Part shown: piece by piece, positions 42,050-51,492 of the stretch | Layout: each line of letters begins with the position of its first letter | Numbering within the stretch: position 1 is the stretch's first letter | The notes under the pieces: generated by a model | Seen by the model: only the letters and a program-made list of their open reading frames with translations | Databases searched by the model: none | What the model was told of the DNA's origin: nothing | Program-made: the position numbers and the translations under genes | From: Bacteroidota bacterium | Lineage (GTDB): Bacteria; Bacteroidota; Rhodothermia; Rhodothermales; Rubricoccaceae | Direction of reading: 5' to 3' | Length of the DNA: 64,000 nt | Assembly (NCBI GenBank): GCA_039821555.1 | Contig: JBCBNX010000006.1 | Coordinates: 186,001-250,000 of the forward strand

Positions 42050-45000
42050 ATGAACCTCCCCAAGCTGGCGATTGAGAACTACCAGTTCACGCTCGTCGTG
42101 GTGCTGCTCGCTACGCTGCTCGGCGCGCAGAGCTTCCTCTCGATGCCGCGCTCCGAGGACCCGCAGTTCGACATCGCGACCTCGCGCGTGATCGCCGTCT
42201 TCCCCGGCGCCAACCCCGAAGACGTCGAGAGCCTCGTCGTGGACCCGCTCGAAGCGGCGCTCTACGAACTCGACGACCTCAAGAAGCTCGAAACGACGAT
42301 CCAAGATGGCCTCGCTGTCGTCGTCGCCGAGTTCGAGGCGTACGCCGATGCTGACGAGACGCACGACGAGGTGACGCAGGCTGTCGCGCAGGTGCGCCCG
42401 ACGCTGCCGGACGGCGTCGCGGCGGTCAACATCATCCAGACCTCGCCGACGGATGCGACCATCTTCCAGGTCGCACTCACGAGCGAGACAGCGAGCTATC
42501 GCAGCCTGAAGCGCGAGGCCGAGCGGCTGGAAGACGCCTTCGAGCAGGTCGCGGGCGTGCAGCGCGCCACCGTGTGGGCGATCCCCGATCCGGAGGTGCG
42601 CGTCAGCCTCGACCTCGAAGCGATGCGCGCGCGCGGCGTGACGCTCGGCGAGGTGATGCAGGCCGTGCAGGGGCAGGCGCAGAACCTCCCCGGTGGGACC
42701 GTTGATGCCGGGACGAAGCGGTTCACGATCCAGACCTCCGGCGACTATGCCAGCCTCGACGAGATCGCGCAGACCGTCGTGCGCGCCGCCGACGGCCAGG
42801 CGCTCTACCTCCGCGACCTCGCTGACGTTGGGATCGCCTACGCCGACGACACCCACCGCGCTCGCCTCAACGGGATGCGTGCGGCGTTCGTCACCATCGT
42901 GCAGCGCGAGAGCACGAACATCTTCGACGTGCGCGAGGGGATCGACGAGGTGCTCGCCGCCGTGACGCCGACGCTTCCTGACGACATCGGCCTAGCCGTC
43001 GCGTTCGACCAGTCTGAGAGTGTCGACCGCCGGGTGGGCGGGTTCTTCGGCAACCTGCTCCAGGGGGTGCTGCTCGTCGGCATCGTGGTGCTGCTCGCGC
43101 TCGGCTTCCGCGCGTCGCTGATCGTGATGCTCGCGATCCCATCGTCTATCCTCATCGCGATCAACTGGCTAGACCTCGCCGACTACGGCCTCCAGCAGAT
43201 CTCCATCGTCGGTCTCGTGATCGCGCTCGGACTGCTCGTGGACAACGCCATCGTGGTGACGGAAAACGTCGCGAGGTATCTCCGGGAAGGGCACAGTCGC
43301 TTCCGGGCGGCGGTCGCGGGAACGCGCGAGGTGGCGCTGCCCATCGTCGCAGCGACGGCCACGAGCGTGCTCGCCTTCGTGCCGATGATCTCGATCCAGA
43401 GCGGCACGGGCGACTTCATCCGGTCGATGCCGCTCACGGTCGTGTTCGCGCTCGGCGCGTCGCTCGTGCTCTCGCTGACGCTGACGCCGATGCTCGCGAG
43501 CCGACTGCTGAAGGGGAGAGGGAGTAGGGAGGAGGGAGTGGGGAGTGACGTGTTGCCTGCGGAACCAAATGAGTCACGCCCCACCCCCTACGCCCCACCT
43601 CCTCCAGCGAAGCGCCCGCCGCTCCAGCGGCTCCTCGACGCGCTGTCCGATCGGGCCTACGTCGGAACGCTGAACTGGGCATTGCGCCGGCCTCGGACGG
43701 TGGTAGCGATTGCCGTCCTCGCGCTGCTGGGAGCCGGGGCGCTGTTCCCACTCATCGGCGTGTCGCTCTTTCCGAAGGCGGGTAAGCCGCAGTTCCTCGT
43801 CAGCATCGAGACGCCCGAGGGCTCGAACCTCGACTACACCGACCGCGCCACGCAGACCGTCGAGGGCGTGCTTCGAGAACGACCGGAAGTCAAGACCGTC
43901 GCGGCAAACGTGGGGCGCGACAACCCGCGCGTCTACTACAACGTGATCCCGCGTCGCGAGCGCGCCAACGTCGCGCAGGTGCTCGTGGAGACGTACGACC
44001 CCAACCAAGTCGAGCCGCTGGTTGCGGGGCTGCGCTCACAGTTTGCGGCGATGGCCGGGGTGGACGTCGACTTCGAGGTGTTCGAGAACGGCCCGCCCGT
44101 GGAGGCGCCCATTGCGGTGAAGGTGCTGGGGCCGGACCTCGCCACGCTCGACCGGCTGGCGAGTGAGGTCGAGGCCATCCTCGACGGCACCGAAGGCACC
44201 GAGAACGTCACGAACCCGCTGGCGCAGCCGAAGACCGACCTCGCCGTGCGCATCGACCGCAACAAGGCGGGCCTGCTCGGGGTGCCCATCGCCGAGGTGG
44301 ACCGCACCGTGCTCGCCGCGATGAACGGGCTGCCGCTCGGCACCTTCCGGGACCGCGAGGGCGAGGACTATGACATCGTCGTCCGCCTCCCGCTCACCGG
44401 CCCCGATGGCCAGCCGCGTCGTCCCGCACTCGGCGACTTCGACCGCATCGCCGTGGCGTCCATGCACGGCGGGGCGGTCCCGCTGCGGCAGGTCGCCACG
44501 CTCGAATTCGAGCCCGTCCCGACGCGCATCGACCACGTCGACCTCGCGCGAGCCGTCACCATCACCTCCGACGTAGACGTGACGGGTGGCTACAACGAGA
44601 TCGCGGTCACCCAAGACGTCGTCCAGCAGGTAGATGCGCTCGCACTGCCGCCGGGCTACCGGGTCGTCTACGGCGGCAAGCTCGAAGCGCAGCAAGAGAG
44701 CTTCTCCAGTCTCGGCGCGGCGCTCCTGGTGGCCTTGCTTGGCATCCTGGCCGTACTGGTGCTGCAGTTCCGCTCGTTCCGCCAGCCGCTCATCATCATC
44801 GTCGCGATCCCGCTGGCCGTCATCGGCGCGTTTCCGGCGCTGCTCATCACCGGCTACACGTTCAGCTTCATGGCTTTCATCGGCTTCACGAGCCTTATCG
44901 GGATCGTGGTCAACAACTCGATCATCCTCGTGGACTACGCCAACCAGTTGCGCACGCAGGGCCGCACGGTCACCGAGGCCATCGCTGAGGCGGGGCAAAC

Positions 45001-45211
45001 GCGCTTCACGCCGATCCTGCTCACGACGCTCACCACCATCGGCGGGCTGCTCCCGCTCACGCTGACCAACTCCGACCTCTGGAGCCCGCTCGGCTGGGTC
45101 ATCATCGGTGGCCTGACCGTCTCGACGCTGCTCACGCTCGTCGTCGTGCCCGCTCTCTTCCGTTTGTTGACGCCGGAACTCTCGATGAGCGGCAGTGGAG
45201 AGACGGCCTAA
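42050..45211 (+). CDS. RND-family efflux pump inner-membrane subunit (AcrB/HAE1-like)
   Basis: 1,053 residues from the ATG at 42050, normal for the family. Twelve transmembrane helices are arranged as 1+5 and 1+5 with two large periplasmic loops. Landmarks: PRSEDPQFDIATSRVIAVFPGA, VIALGLLVDNAIVVTENV (with the proton-relay Asp), PLTVVFALGASLVLSLTLTP, and GFTSLIGIVVNNSIILVDYA. It drives proton-coupled export of drugs, lipids or metals; the substrate is not deducible. A ~40-residue Gly/Pro/Ser-rich insert (near residues 488-530) in the cytoplasmic loop between the two halves is encoded by heptamer arrays. Confidence 0.95.
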   Translation: MNLPKLAIENYQFTLVVVLLATLLGAQSFLSMPRSEDPQFDIATSRVIAVFPGANPEDVESLVVDPLEAALYELDDLKKLETTIQDGLAVVVAEFEAYADADETHDEVTQAVAQVRPTLPDGVAAVNIIQTSPTDATIFQVALTSETASYRSLKREAERLEDAFEQVAGVQRATVWAIPDPEVRVSLDLEAMRARGVTLGEVMQAVQGQAQNLPGGTVDAGTKRFTIQTSGDYASLDEIAQTVVRAADGQALYLRDLADVGIAYADDTHRARLNGMRAAFVTIVQRESTNIFDVREGIDEVLAAVTPTLPDDIGLAVAFDQSESVDRRVGGFFGNLLQGVLLVGIVVLLALGFRASLIVMLAIPSSILIAINWLDLADYGLQQISIVGLVIALGLLVDNAIVVTENVARYLREGHSRFRAAVAGTREVALPIVAATATSVLAFVPMISIQSGTGDFIRSMPLTVVFALGASLVLSLTLTPMLASRLLKGRGSREEGVGSDVLPAEPNESRPTPYAPPPPAKRPPLQRLLDALSDRAYVGTLNWALRRPRTVVAIAVLALLGAGALFPLIGVSLFPKAGKPQFLVSIETPEGSNLDYTDRATQTVEGVLRERPEVKTVAANVGRDNPRVYYNVIPRRERANVAQVLVETYDPNQVEPLVAGLRSQFAAMAGVDVDFEVFENGPPVEAPIAVKVLGPDLATLDRLASEVEAILDGTEGTENVTNPLAQPKTDLAVRIDRNKAGLLGVPIAEVDRTVLAAMNGLPLGTFRDREGEDYDIVVRLPLTGPDGQPRRPALGDFDRIAVASMHGGAVPLRQVATLEFEPVPTRIDHVDLARAVTITSDVDVTGGYNEIAVTQDVVQQVDALALPPGYRVVYGGKLEAQQESFSSLGAALLVALLGILAVLVLQFRSFRQPLIIIVAIPLAVIGAFPALLITGYTFSFMAFIGFTSLIGIVVNNSIILVDYANQLRTQGRTVTEAIAEAGQTRFTPILLTTLTTIGGLLPLTLTNSDLWSPLGWVIIGGLTVSTLLTLVVVPALFRLLTPELSMSGSGETA
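43522..43602. repeat. in-frame paired heptamer arrays inside the RND gene
   Basis: G-rich units in phase: gagtagg, gaggagg, gagtggg, gagtgac (43522-43549). C-rich units in phase: cacgccc, caccccc, tacgccc, cacctcc (43575-43602). gtgac and gtcac at the inner edges can pair. The reading frame stays open through both. Confidence 0.7.
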
Positions 45212-45268
45212 GCCTCATCAGGAGCAGCGCGGCTATGACTGCTACTGGCTCGGATGCCCAGGTATGTC

Positions 45269-45577
45269 TTATGGGCAGCCCGAGAGCGAGCGTTCGCTGC
45301 AGCGCCGGAGAAGGCCACGCCAGTACAAGCCCGGGTGGTTCAACTCCCAACACTGACCGCAGGTGCCGCAGTGCAAGAGGTCATAGCCATACTCGTCCTC
45401 GCCCTTCTTGCCGATCTCAACAATGCCAAACAGGACGAATCGAGGTTTGGCCCACGCGTCCTCCTTCCGGCAGACGAAGCGCACGGCAGGTTGACTCCGG
45501 AAGCGCAGCACGAAGCGCTCGTACTCCGCCTCCAACTCGAAGCGACGGTATTCACGCTGGAAGCAGGCGGAGCACAA
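45269..45577 (-). CDS. small protein with two CxxC pairs
   Basis: About 102 residues if a TTG at 45577 is used; no ATG or GTG lies at a sensible place, so the start is uncertain. CSACFQREYRRFELE opens the protein and CGTCGQCWELNHPGLYWRG closes it, so a Cys-x2-Cys pair sits at each end and could bind zinc or a disulfide. The middle (VRFVCRKEDAWAKPRFVLFG) is balanced in composition, unlike the opposite-strand frame. The gene lies 35 nt after fahA on the same strand and converges on the RND gene. Function unknown. Confidence 0.5.
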   Translation of the reverse strand: MCSACFQREYRRFELEAEYERFVLRFRSQPAVRFVCRKEDAWAKPRFVLFGIVEIGKKGEDEYGYDLLHCGTCGQCWELNHPGLYWRGLLRRCSERSLSGCP

Positions 45578-45612
45578 CGGAATCTTCGTTAGACAGACCT
45601 GAGACCCTTGAC

Positions 45613-46896
45613 CTACGACCTGCGGCGCGCTGGAAGCACCGTCCCGCTTGCCTCGCCGAAGCCGATGCGGAGGCCGTCGCGCTCGGCCGCCCCGCGTAGG
45701 GTCACGCGGTCGCCGTCGTCGAGGAACGTGCGCGTCTCGCCGGTGGAGAGCGTGAGGGGGCGGGTGCCGCGCCAGGTCTTTTCGAGGAGGCAGCCCGCCG
45801 TGCCAGGCGTTGCGCCGCTGACCGTGCCCGAGGCGAGGAGGTCGCCGGGGCGGAGGTTGCACCCGCCGACGGTGTGATGCGCTACGAACTGGGCGACCGT
45901 CCAGTAGAGCCCGCGCGCGTTCACCTGCGTGATTGGGTGCGGCATGTCCATCGCCGGGGTCTGAAGCGCAACTTCCAGCGCTAGGTCGAACGCCCACGGC
46001 GTGTCGGTCTGGAGGTAGGAAAGCGGTGGCGGGTCTTGTCCCGGTGCGGAAACTCGGAATGGGTCCAGCGCGGCAAGCGGGACGACCCACGGCGAGATGG
46101 TCGTGGCGAAGTTTTTCCCCAGGAACGGGCCGAGCGGGACATACTCCCACGCCTGGATATCGCGCGCGCTCCAGTCGTTGACGAGCACCAGCCCGAAAAC
46201 ATGGTCTGCGGCATTGTCAACAGCGATGGGCGTGCTGAGCGCATTGCCGTTCCCGATCACGAAGCCGAGTTCGAGCTCGAAGTCGAGTTGCTGACTGGGG
46301 CCGAAGCGGGGCGTGCCGCCGTCCGTCTCAGGGCGCCGCTGCCCGATAGGCCGCCGGATGTCGGTGCCGCTCACGACGATGGAGCTAGCGCGGCCGTGGT
46401 AGCCAACAGGCAGGTGCCGCCAGTTCGGCTGCAGCGCGTTCTCAGGGCCGCGAAACATCGTGCCCACGTTCGTGGCGTGCTCGCGGGAGGCGTAGAAGTC
46501 GGTGTAGTCGCCGACGTGCATCGGTAGGTGCATCGTCACATCGTCGCGCCGACGAAAGACACGGGCGCGGAGGTCGGCATCGTCGCGAAGCGTGGGCGTC
46601 TCAGCAGCGAGGAGGTGCTGGAGGCGAGCGCGCACGGCGTCCCACGAACGGCGGTCGAGCCCCATGAAGCGGTTCAGCACGGCGGCATCGAACACGGTGC
46701 CGCTGTCTCCAAGCGGTACGTCTGCGAACAGCCCAGTAGCCTCCAGCGCAGCGAGGTCGACCACATAGTCGCCCAGCGCCACGCCGACACGACGCTCGGC
46801 GGTACGTCCCGGCGAAAAAATGCCGTAGGGTAGGTTGCCGAGCGGAAAGTCGGAGCCGGGGGCGACCTCGACGAACGAGCGGAGTGAGGCAGACAT
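45613..46896 (-). CDS. fahA: fumarylacetoacetase
   Basis: 427 residues, full length. The N-terminal SH3-like domain includes FPLGNLPYGIF. The catalytic domain has VGDYTDFYASREHATNVG, PVGYHGRASSIVVSG, the metal-binding DFELELGFVIG, and LVNDWSARDIQAWEYVPLGPF. It cleaves fumarylacetoacetate into fumarate and acetoacetate, the last step of tyrosine and homogentisate breakdown. Other pathway genes are not adjacent. It follows the BadF-type kinase gene by 87 nt. Confidence 0.96.
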   Translation of the reverse strand: MSASLRSFVEVAPGSDFPLGNLPYGIFSPGRTAERRVGVALGDYVVDLAALEATGLFADVPLGDSGTVFDAAVLNRFMGLDRRSWDAVRARLQHLLAAETPTLRDDADLRARVFRRRDDVTMHLPMHVGDYTDFYASREHATNVGTMFRGPENALQPNWRHLPVGYHGRASSIVVSGTDIRRPIGQRRPETDGGTPRFGPSQQLDFELELGFVIGNGNALSTPIAVDNAADHVFGLVLVNDWSARDIQAWEYVPLGPFLGKNFATTISPWVVPLAALDPFRVSAPGQDPPPLSYLQTDTPWAFDLALEVALQTPAMDMPHPITQVNARGLYWTVAQFVAHHTVGGCNLRPGDLLASGTVSGATPGTAGCLLEKTWRGTRPLTLSTGETRTFLDDGDRVTLRGAAERDGLRIGFGEASGTVLPARRRS

Positions 46897-46983
46897 AAGG
46901 AAGCGACGTGGGCGGGAGACCGCAGTCTACGCAACAGCGAGACCGCTTCGGCGTCTGTCTACGTTCAGTCCTCGGCCGCGCGG

Positions 46984-47946
46984 TCAGTCCTCGGCCGCGA
47001 CGTGCTCGGCGCCAGGGGCGAGGCGGCGCGCGAGCCGAAGGGCGCCCTCGACGGGCTCGGCCTGCGGCCGGGCGATGCGCCAGTGCGGGAGGTGCCGCAG
47101 AAGTGCCTCGGCGATGCACTCGCGGTAGTAGCCTGGCGCGCTCATCTCGCCGACGAACGCGAGCCGCTTCTCGATGCCGTCGCCGGCTCGCGAGGCCAGC
47201 CAGCCGATCTGCTTGGCAAGCCCGTTGGCCTGCTGCTTGAGGATGCTCGTTGCCACCCAGTCTTCCTTTTCAGCCGCTTCTACCACCAGCGGCGCGAGCA
47301 TCGAGATGGGTGCCTCGGTGCGATAGGCAAAAGCGGTCAGATCGTGCTGGGTGAGGAGGCCGTAGCGCTCGGCGAGCAGCACCGCGATTAGCGTGGGCGG
47401 CCCTCCGTCCATCGCGGCGGCCACGCTGCGCAGGGCGGCCAGACCGATGGCGTAGCCGCCGCCCTCGTCGCCGAGAAGCGAGCCCCACCCTCCGACGCGA
47501 AGCACGTCGCCGTCGATGGTGCGTCCGTAGGCAACGGAGCCCGCCCCCACGGTCACGATGGCGCCGCTCTCGCCGCCGAACGCCGCTTCGAGCGCAATCG
47601 TAGCGGCGTGCTCTACGGCCAACGGCGCGTCTCGAAGCACACGAATGTCGGACGTAGAAAACCGTTGGCGCAGGTCGGCGAGAAGGAGTTGCTGATCCTC
47701 GAACCGGCTTGCCCCGGCGACCCCGAGGCAGATGCCGCCGACAGTTGGCGCCGTGTTGTCAGGGAAGTCGTGGGCGAGCGCGGCGTGTATGTGGTCGGCT
47801 ACGCGATCGGCAGTGCGCATGGCTCCATCGCGCAGGAGGTGCAGCCCGGCGCCGAGGTGTTGGGTGCACAGCGCTCCATCGTCCACGAGCACGTGCGTGT
47901 GTGTGTCGCCGACATCGAGGCCGAGAAAGAGGCGAGGGGAGGGCAT
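46984..47946 (-). CDS. BadF/BadG/BcrA/BcrD ATPase-family sugar kinase (N-acetylglucosamine kinase-like)
   Basis: 320 residues from the ATG at 47946 (MPSPRLFLGLDVGDTHTHVLV). The ASKHA fold is shown by phosphate loop 1 (LGLDVGDTHTHVLV), ICLGVAGASRFEDQQ, VTVGAGSVAYGRT, and GGWGSLLGDEGGGYAIGLAAL. The last motif is typical of GlcNAc/glucosamine kinases of this family. It probably phosphorylates amino sugars from peptidoglycan turnover or chitin. The start lies one nt after the stop of the penicillin acylase-like gene, so the two are coupled. Confidence 0.88.
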   Translation of the reverse strand: MPSPRLFLGLDVGDTHTHVLVDDGALCTQHLGAGLHLLRDGAMRTADRVADHIHAALAHDFPDNTAPTVGGICLGVAGASRFEDQQLLLADLRQRFSTSDIRVLRDAPLAVEHAATIALEAAFGGESGAIVTVGAGSVAYGRTIDGDVLRVGGWGSLLGDEGGGYAIGLAALRSVAAAMDGGPPTLIAVLLAERYGLLTQHDLTAFAYRTEAPISMLAPLVVEAAEKEDWVATSILKQQANGLAKQIGWLASRAGDGIEKRLAFVGEMSAPGYYRECIAEALLRHLPHWRIARPQAEPVEGALRLARRLAPGAEHVAAED

Positions 47947-47947
47947 G

Positions 47948-50104
47948 CTAGCGTGGTGGAGTAAGACGAAGGGTCGGCGCACTCGGCGCACTCGGCGTGT
48001 AGGTCATCGGCCGTTCCCGGTTGACCGTGTCGAGGGCGCGCGCAAGCGGCCCATGCGTGGTGACCGACGCGTGGAGGGTAGCTGTGGTGCGAGGGCGGTC
48101 GGAGCGGGACCAAGCGGTCCACTGCGCCGCGCTGCCCTGCCCGGGAAACGCGGGCGAGGTGCCCCCGCGCAGTGCCGTCGGGTGCCCCCCGAGTCCAAGG
48201 CGCGCTGGTGCGTAGCGCCGCTGGGCGGGACCGTGGATCAGGGTGTCGGAGGGTGAGCTCCAGATGGGAAACTGGAGCGCTTGCGGCTGGGTGTTCTCCC
48301 AGCGCCACGCGGCTGGGTCCGAGCCATAGGCAGCCCGTAGCGAGTCTATCGCGCGGATGAGGCTCAGCCGAGCATAGACGACCGCCGCTGAGTCGGGGCG
48401 CACAGGAGCGGGGGCGCCGGTGAGGGTCTCGTAGCGCCGGAGCCACCCGTCCAGCAACGAAGGAGCGATGGCGCGCGGGGCATACTGGTAGGACCAGCCC
48501 CGTAGGTACGACACGGCGTCCTCGAACGTGGGCGGCAGGTCGGAGCCAATCACCCCGAGCCAGGCTGGAACGGCCGCGGCTGCCCACGCGCTGTAGCGGC
48601 TCGTAGCGAGCGTCGCCGGATCGAGGGTGGGCGCGGTCGCGAGGAGGTCGGTCAGGTGATCGGCCGCAAACGACTGCGCAGGCTCGCCCCCGACGAAGAG
48701 GCCCCCGGGGAGTGCGCGTTGCACGGCTGGCGCGCCGAGCACCGTCCACGAAGCGCCCTCAGGCGCAGCGTCAAGGCGTAGGCCGTCGCCATCAACCAGC
48801 TCGAAGGCGGGAAGCTCGTCGGGCACGGGGTAGCCGAGTGCCTCAGCCAGCCGCGCCGTCCAGGCTGGCGTGTCGGTGCTGTAGCCAAAGCCACCCCACT
48901 CGAGCGCAAGCACGGGGGGGGGCGTCGCCTGAGGCGCCGCCGATGCCAGCGAGTCCGCCGTGGGGTCTGGTCCGTCGGCCAGGGCGAGGCTGTCGGGCTG
49001 CCCACGCAAAGGTATTGGGGGCGCAGAGCGGGTTGTGAGCGCGAGTTGGGTCGGGCTTCGGTGCACGGAGACGAGTTCCTCGCGGCCTTGGCGGTCCACG
49101 AGGCGGGCGTACTGCGCGGGCGGGTTCGTCTGGCTGGTGCCGAGGGTGAGATCGCTGCTCAGCAGCACCATCCAGCCGCCCTGGCCATGCGGTCCGGACG
49201 TGAGCGCACTCGGAGTGAGGAGCGTGCCTGGGATCGTGGCAAGCACGGCGTGTCGGTCGCCCCGCTCCATCGCTACTTCTAGCACCAGCGGCAGCGCTGA
49301 GGAGCCGTAGCCCTGCTGCACCATCCACGTGCGGGGCGGCGGCGCACCGGTGTCTGCTTCGGCCGCCGTCCCAACGTGCAAGGCCGTCCACGCGTAGCTC
49401 GCGCTGAAGTCGCCGAGGAACAGCGCGGCGCGAAACAGGCGGTCGCGCTCGGCGAACGCGCGGGCCTCGGCGGAGGCAGCAAGCCGACGCAGCGTGGCGT
49501 CGGCGCTCTGCACGCTGTCGGCAGGCGCCGAGGGGGGCGTCGTGAGCAGCGCCGGCGGGTCCGTGGCCAGGTAGGCGAGCAGCCGCTCGACGGCCAGTGC
49601 ATGCCATGGGGCCCAGGGTTCGGGGACGACATCGCGCAGGACGAACTCATCGGTCTGGGCGATGGCAGGCTGCCGTAGCGCACGGTTGACGCCTGCTGCG
49701 TAGGCATCGAGGAGGTTCTGCTGGTCAAGCGAAAGTGCTGCGTAGGTGGCACGGGCTTGCGCGGGCAGTCCTAGCGTGTGGGCGTGGCGGTCGTAGGCAC
49801 GGCCGCCCTCGCCAAACCAGGTTGCCAGTTGCCCGGTCGCAGCTTGTCGCCAGAGCATCATGGCCCAGGTCGACTCCAGCGCGTGCACGTAGCCTAGGGC
49901 TGCATACGTGTCGGCTAGAGACTGCGCCGAAATGGTTGGCTGATCGTCCTGCCAGCGCACGGTCACCTCCGCCCGCAGTGCCTCGACCGCCACGCGACCC
50001 GTTCGCGACGGCGTGGTGCCATAGGCTAGCAGGCCCACAACGACCAGAGTGGTCACGGAGAACAACACGAGCACAAGGACGGTGGCGAGGAGACGAGCGA
50101 CCAT
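47948..50104 (-). CDS. divergent penicillin acylase-family protein
   Basis: 718 residues with an N-terminal membrane anchor or signal (LLATVLVLVLFSVTTLVVVGLLAY). The alpha-chain part is clear: YAALGYVHALESTWAMMLWRQAATGQLATWFGEG, YAALSLDQQNLLDAYAAGVN. The beta-chain start, usually G-S-N-x-W with the nucleophilic Ser, reads ASYAWTAL, so Ser236 is the candidate nucleophile. The later region is weakly conserved. Family members cleave N-acyl amides such as acyl-homoserine lactones, beta-lactams or cyclic lipopeptides after autoprocessing. Activity here is uncertain. It leads an operon with the BadF-type kinase. Confidence 0.8.
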   Translation of the reverse strand: MVARLLATVLVLVLFSVTTLVVVGLLAYGTTPSRTGRVAVEALRAEVTVRWQDDQPTISAQSLADTYAALGYVHALESTWAMMLWRQAATGQLATWFGEGGRAYDRHAHTLGLPAQARATYAALSLDQQNLLDAYAAGVNRALRQPAIAQTDEFVLRDVVPEPWAPWHALAVERLLAYLATDPPALLTTPPSAPADSVQSADATLRRLAASAEARAFAERDRLFRAALFLGDFSASYAWTALHVGTAAEADTGAPPPRTWMVQQGYGSSALPLVLEVAMERGDRHAVLATIPGTLLTPSALTSGPHGQGGWMVLLSSDLTLGTSQTNPPAQYARLVDRQGREELVSVHRSPTQLALTTRSAPPIPLRGQPDSLALADGPDPTADSLASAAPQATPPPVLALEWGGFGYSTDTPAWTARLAEALGYPVPDELPAFELVDGDGLRLDAAPEGASWTVLGAPAVQRALPGGLFVGGEPAQSFAADHLTDLLATAPTLDPATLATSRYSAWAAAAVPAWLGVIGSDLPPTFEDAVSYLRGWSYQYAPRAIAPSLLDGWLRRYETLTGAPAPVRPDSAAVVYARLSLIRAIDSLRAAYGSDPAAWRWENTQPQALQFPIWSSPSDTLIHGPAQRRYAPARLGLGGHPTALRGGTSPAFPGQGSAAQWTAWSRSDRPRTTATLHASVTTHGPLARALDTVNRERPMTYTPSAPSAPTLRLTPPR

Positions 50105-50334
50105 GGAAACCGAAACGAGCGGTTAAAAACCCATCGAACTATAGAGACGTGGCAATCGGCGACGTTTATGTAACGAAACAACGACGCCCGCCCCGAAAGA
50201 TCGCGCGCCCTACGCACACGGCGCTTAGCACCACGCGCACTACGCTGCTGCAGCCCGTCGCGCGCCTCCGTTTGCGAACACGCCTCTGCTCGTGAACATC
50301 CCTTTGTGCGCGGGCACCACCGTGCGGCCCCGTG

Positions 50335-50985
50335 TCAAAGTGCCTCTAGCATTTGCCGCAGGATATATACCTCCTCGGCATTGACCGTGTGACCCATGCC
50401 AGCGTAGATGCGCTGATCGACGCTAGCGCCGAGGCGCCGCATCACGTCGCCTGTTTCCTCGACACGGGTCAGCGGGATGTGCGGGTCTATGTCACTGCAG
50501 CCAAGGAAGACGGGCGTGCCGTGAAGCGCTCCAGAGTAGTCTCGGGGCGTTCCAGGCGGGCCGATCAGACCGCCTGAGAGCGCGCACAGGCCCCCATAGC
50601 GCTGAGCGTTCTGGGCCACGTATTCGGACGCGAGGCAGGCGCCCTGCGAGAAGCCTACGAGCGCCACCTTCTCACGGGAGACACCCGCCTCTGTGATCTC
50701 GTGGACGAGGGCGTCCAAACGGTTGAGCGCCGAGGCGAGGTACGGCTCGTTTTGCTCCAACGGGGCAAGGAAGCTGTACGGATACCACGAGGGGCCGTAG
50801 CCTACGACGGAAGCTTGAGGCGCGAGGTAGGCGAGGTCCTCGCGGTCTGGATCTGCCTCCTGGGCCAGGGTCAAGATGGAGCGAGCCGACGCGCCACGTC
50901 CGTGGATGAAGACGACCACGCCGTTGGCGTCGGAGAGCGGTGGGCCTGCAGCAACGACAGGCGAGCCAACGTGCGGATCGGACAT
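50335..50985 (-). CDS. phospholipase/carboxylesterase-family alpha/beta hydrolase
   Basis: 216 residues. The alpha/beta-hydrolase parts are VVVFIHGRGASARS (oxyanion region), VALVGFSQGACLASEYV (nucleophile Ser in GFSQG), GCSDIDPHIPL (Asp) and YAGMGHTVN (His). It belongs to the LysoPLA/carboxylesterase group (YpfH-like), with esterase activity on short acyl esters. It stands alone, with about 230 nt before the acylase-like gene. Confidence 0.92.
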   Translation of the reverse strand: MSDPHVGSPVVAAGPPLSDANGVVVFIHGRGASARSILTLAQEADPDREDLAYLAPQASVVGYGPSWYPYSFLAPLEQNEPYLASALNRLDALVHEITEAGVSREKVALVGFSQGACLASEYVAQNAQRYGGLCALSGGLIGPPGTPRDYSGALHGTPVFLGCSDIDPHIPLTRVEETGDVMRRLGASVDQRIYAGMGHTVNAEEVYILRQMLEAL

Positions 50986-51111
50986 GCGAGGAAGAGATGT
51001 CGCGCGGGAAGGTTGTCCCTGAGATGCCGCACCCCCGTCCGATGTTGCAGGTTCAGACTACGCTGCAGACTCGGCAGCACATCCAGCGAGCATCGGCTGT
51101 GGATTGTGTGA

Positions 51112-51492
51112 TTAGTCCACCCATTGATGCTGCTGGTCAAGTTGTTGGCGCGTGAGAAACACGCCGCCGAAGCCTAACACGCAGGCGACACACAGTCCTC
51201 CGATCAGAGCGAAGTCGTACATGGAGGTGCCCCAGGCAAAGCCGCGTGCAAACACGATCACGCCCGGCATCACGCCCATCACTAGCCCTGCAGTTGCCAC
51301 GACGGAGCGGATGTAGCGCTTCGGAATAACGCCTTGGCCGCCCGCAAGCGCTACCATCACGCCAAGGCCGCCTGCAACCGTCAGGGAGAAGGCATCGAAG
51401 CCCGAAACCAGATAGAGCAGATAGTCCAGGATCACGAAGGCCGTGAGCAGCCCGATGACCGGAGTCATGGTCGCGTCGCGTATCGCTCGCAT
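51112..51492 (-). CDS. small polytopic membrane protein
   Basis: 126 residues from the ATG at 51492; a second ATG at 51468 is possible and a longer frame to 51663 is unlikely because its N-terminus is not hydrophobic or conserved-looking. Four hydrophobic segments are visible: VIGLLTAFVILDYLLYLVSG, LTVAGGLGVMVALAGG, VVATAGLVMGVMPGVIVFA and LIGGLCVACVLGFGGVFL. The C-terminus is polar (TRQQLDQQHQWVD). No family recognised. Confidence 0.6.
   Translation of the reverse strand: MRAIRDATMTPVIGLLTAFVILDYLLYLVSGFDAFSLTVAGGLGVMVALAGGQGVIPKRYIRSVVATAGLVMGVMPGVIVFARGFAWGTSMYDFALIGGLCVACVLGFGGVFLTRQQLDQQHQWVD

Noticed and set aside
45254..45592. Rightward 112-residue frame
   Set aside because: The opposite strand encodes a better-balanced protein with paired CxxC motifs and follows fahA in operon fashion.
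50105..50334. tRNA gene in the gap before the acylase-like gene
   Set aside because: No cloverleaf arms and no GTTCGANTC-type T-loop could be found.
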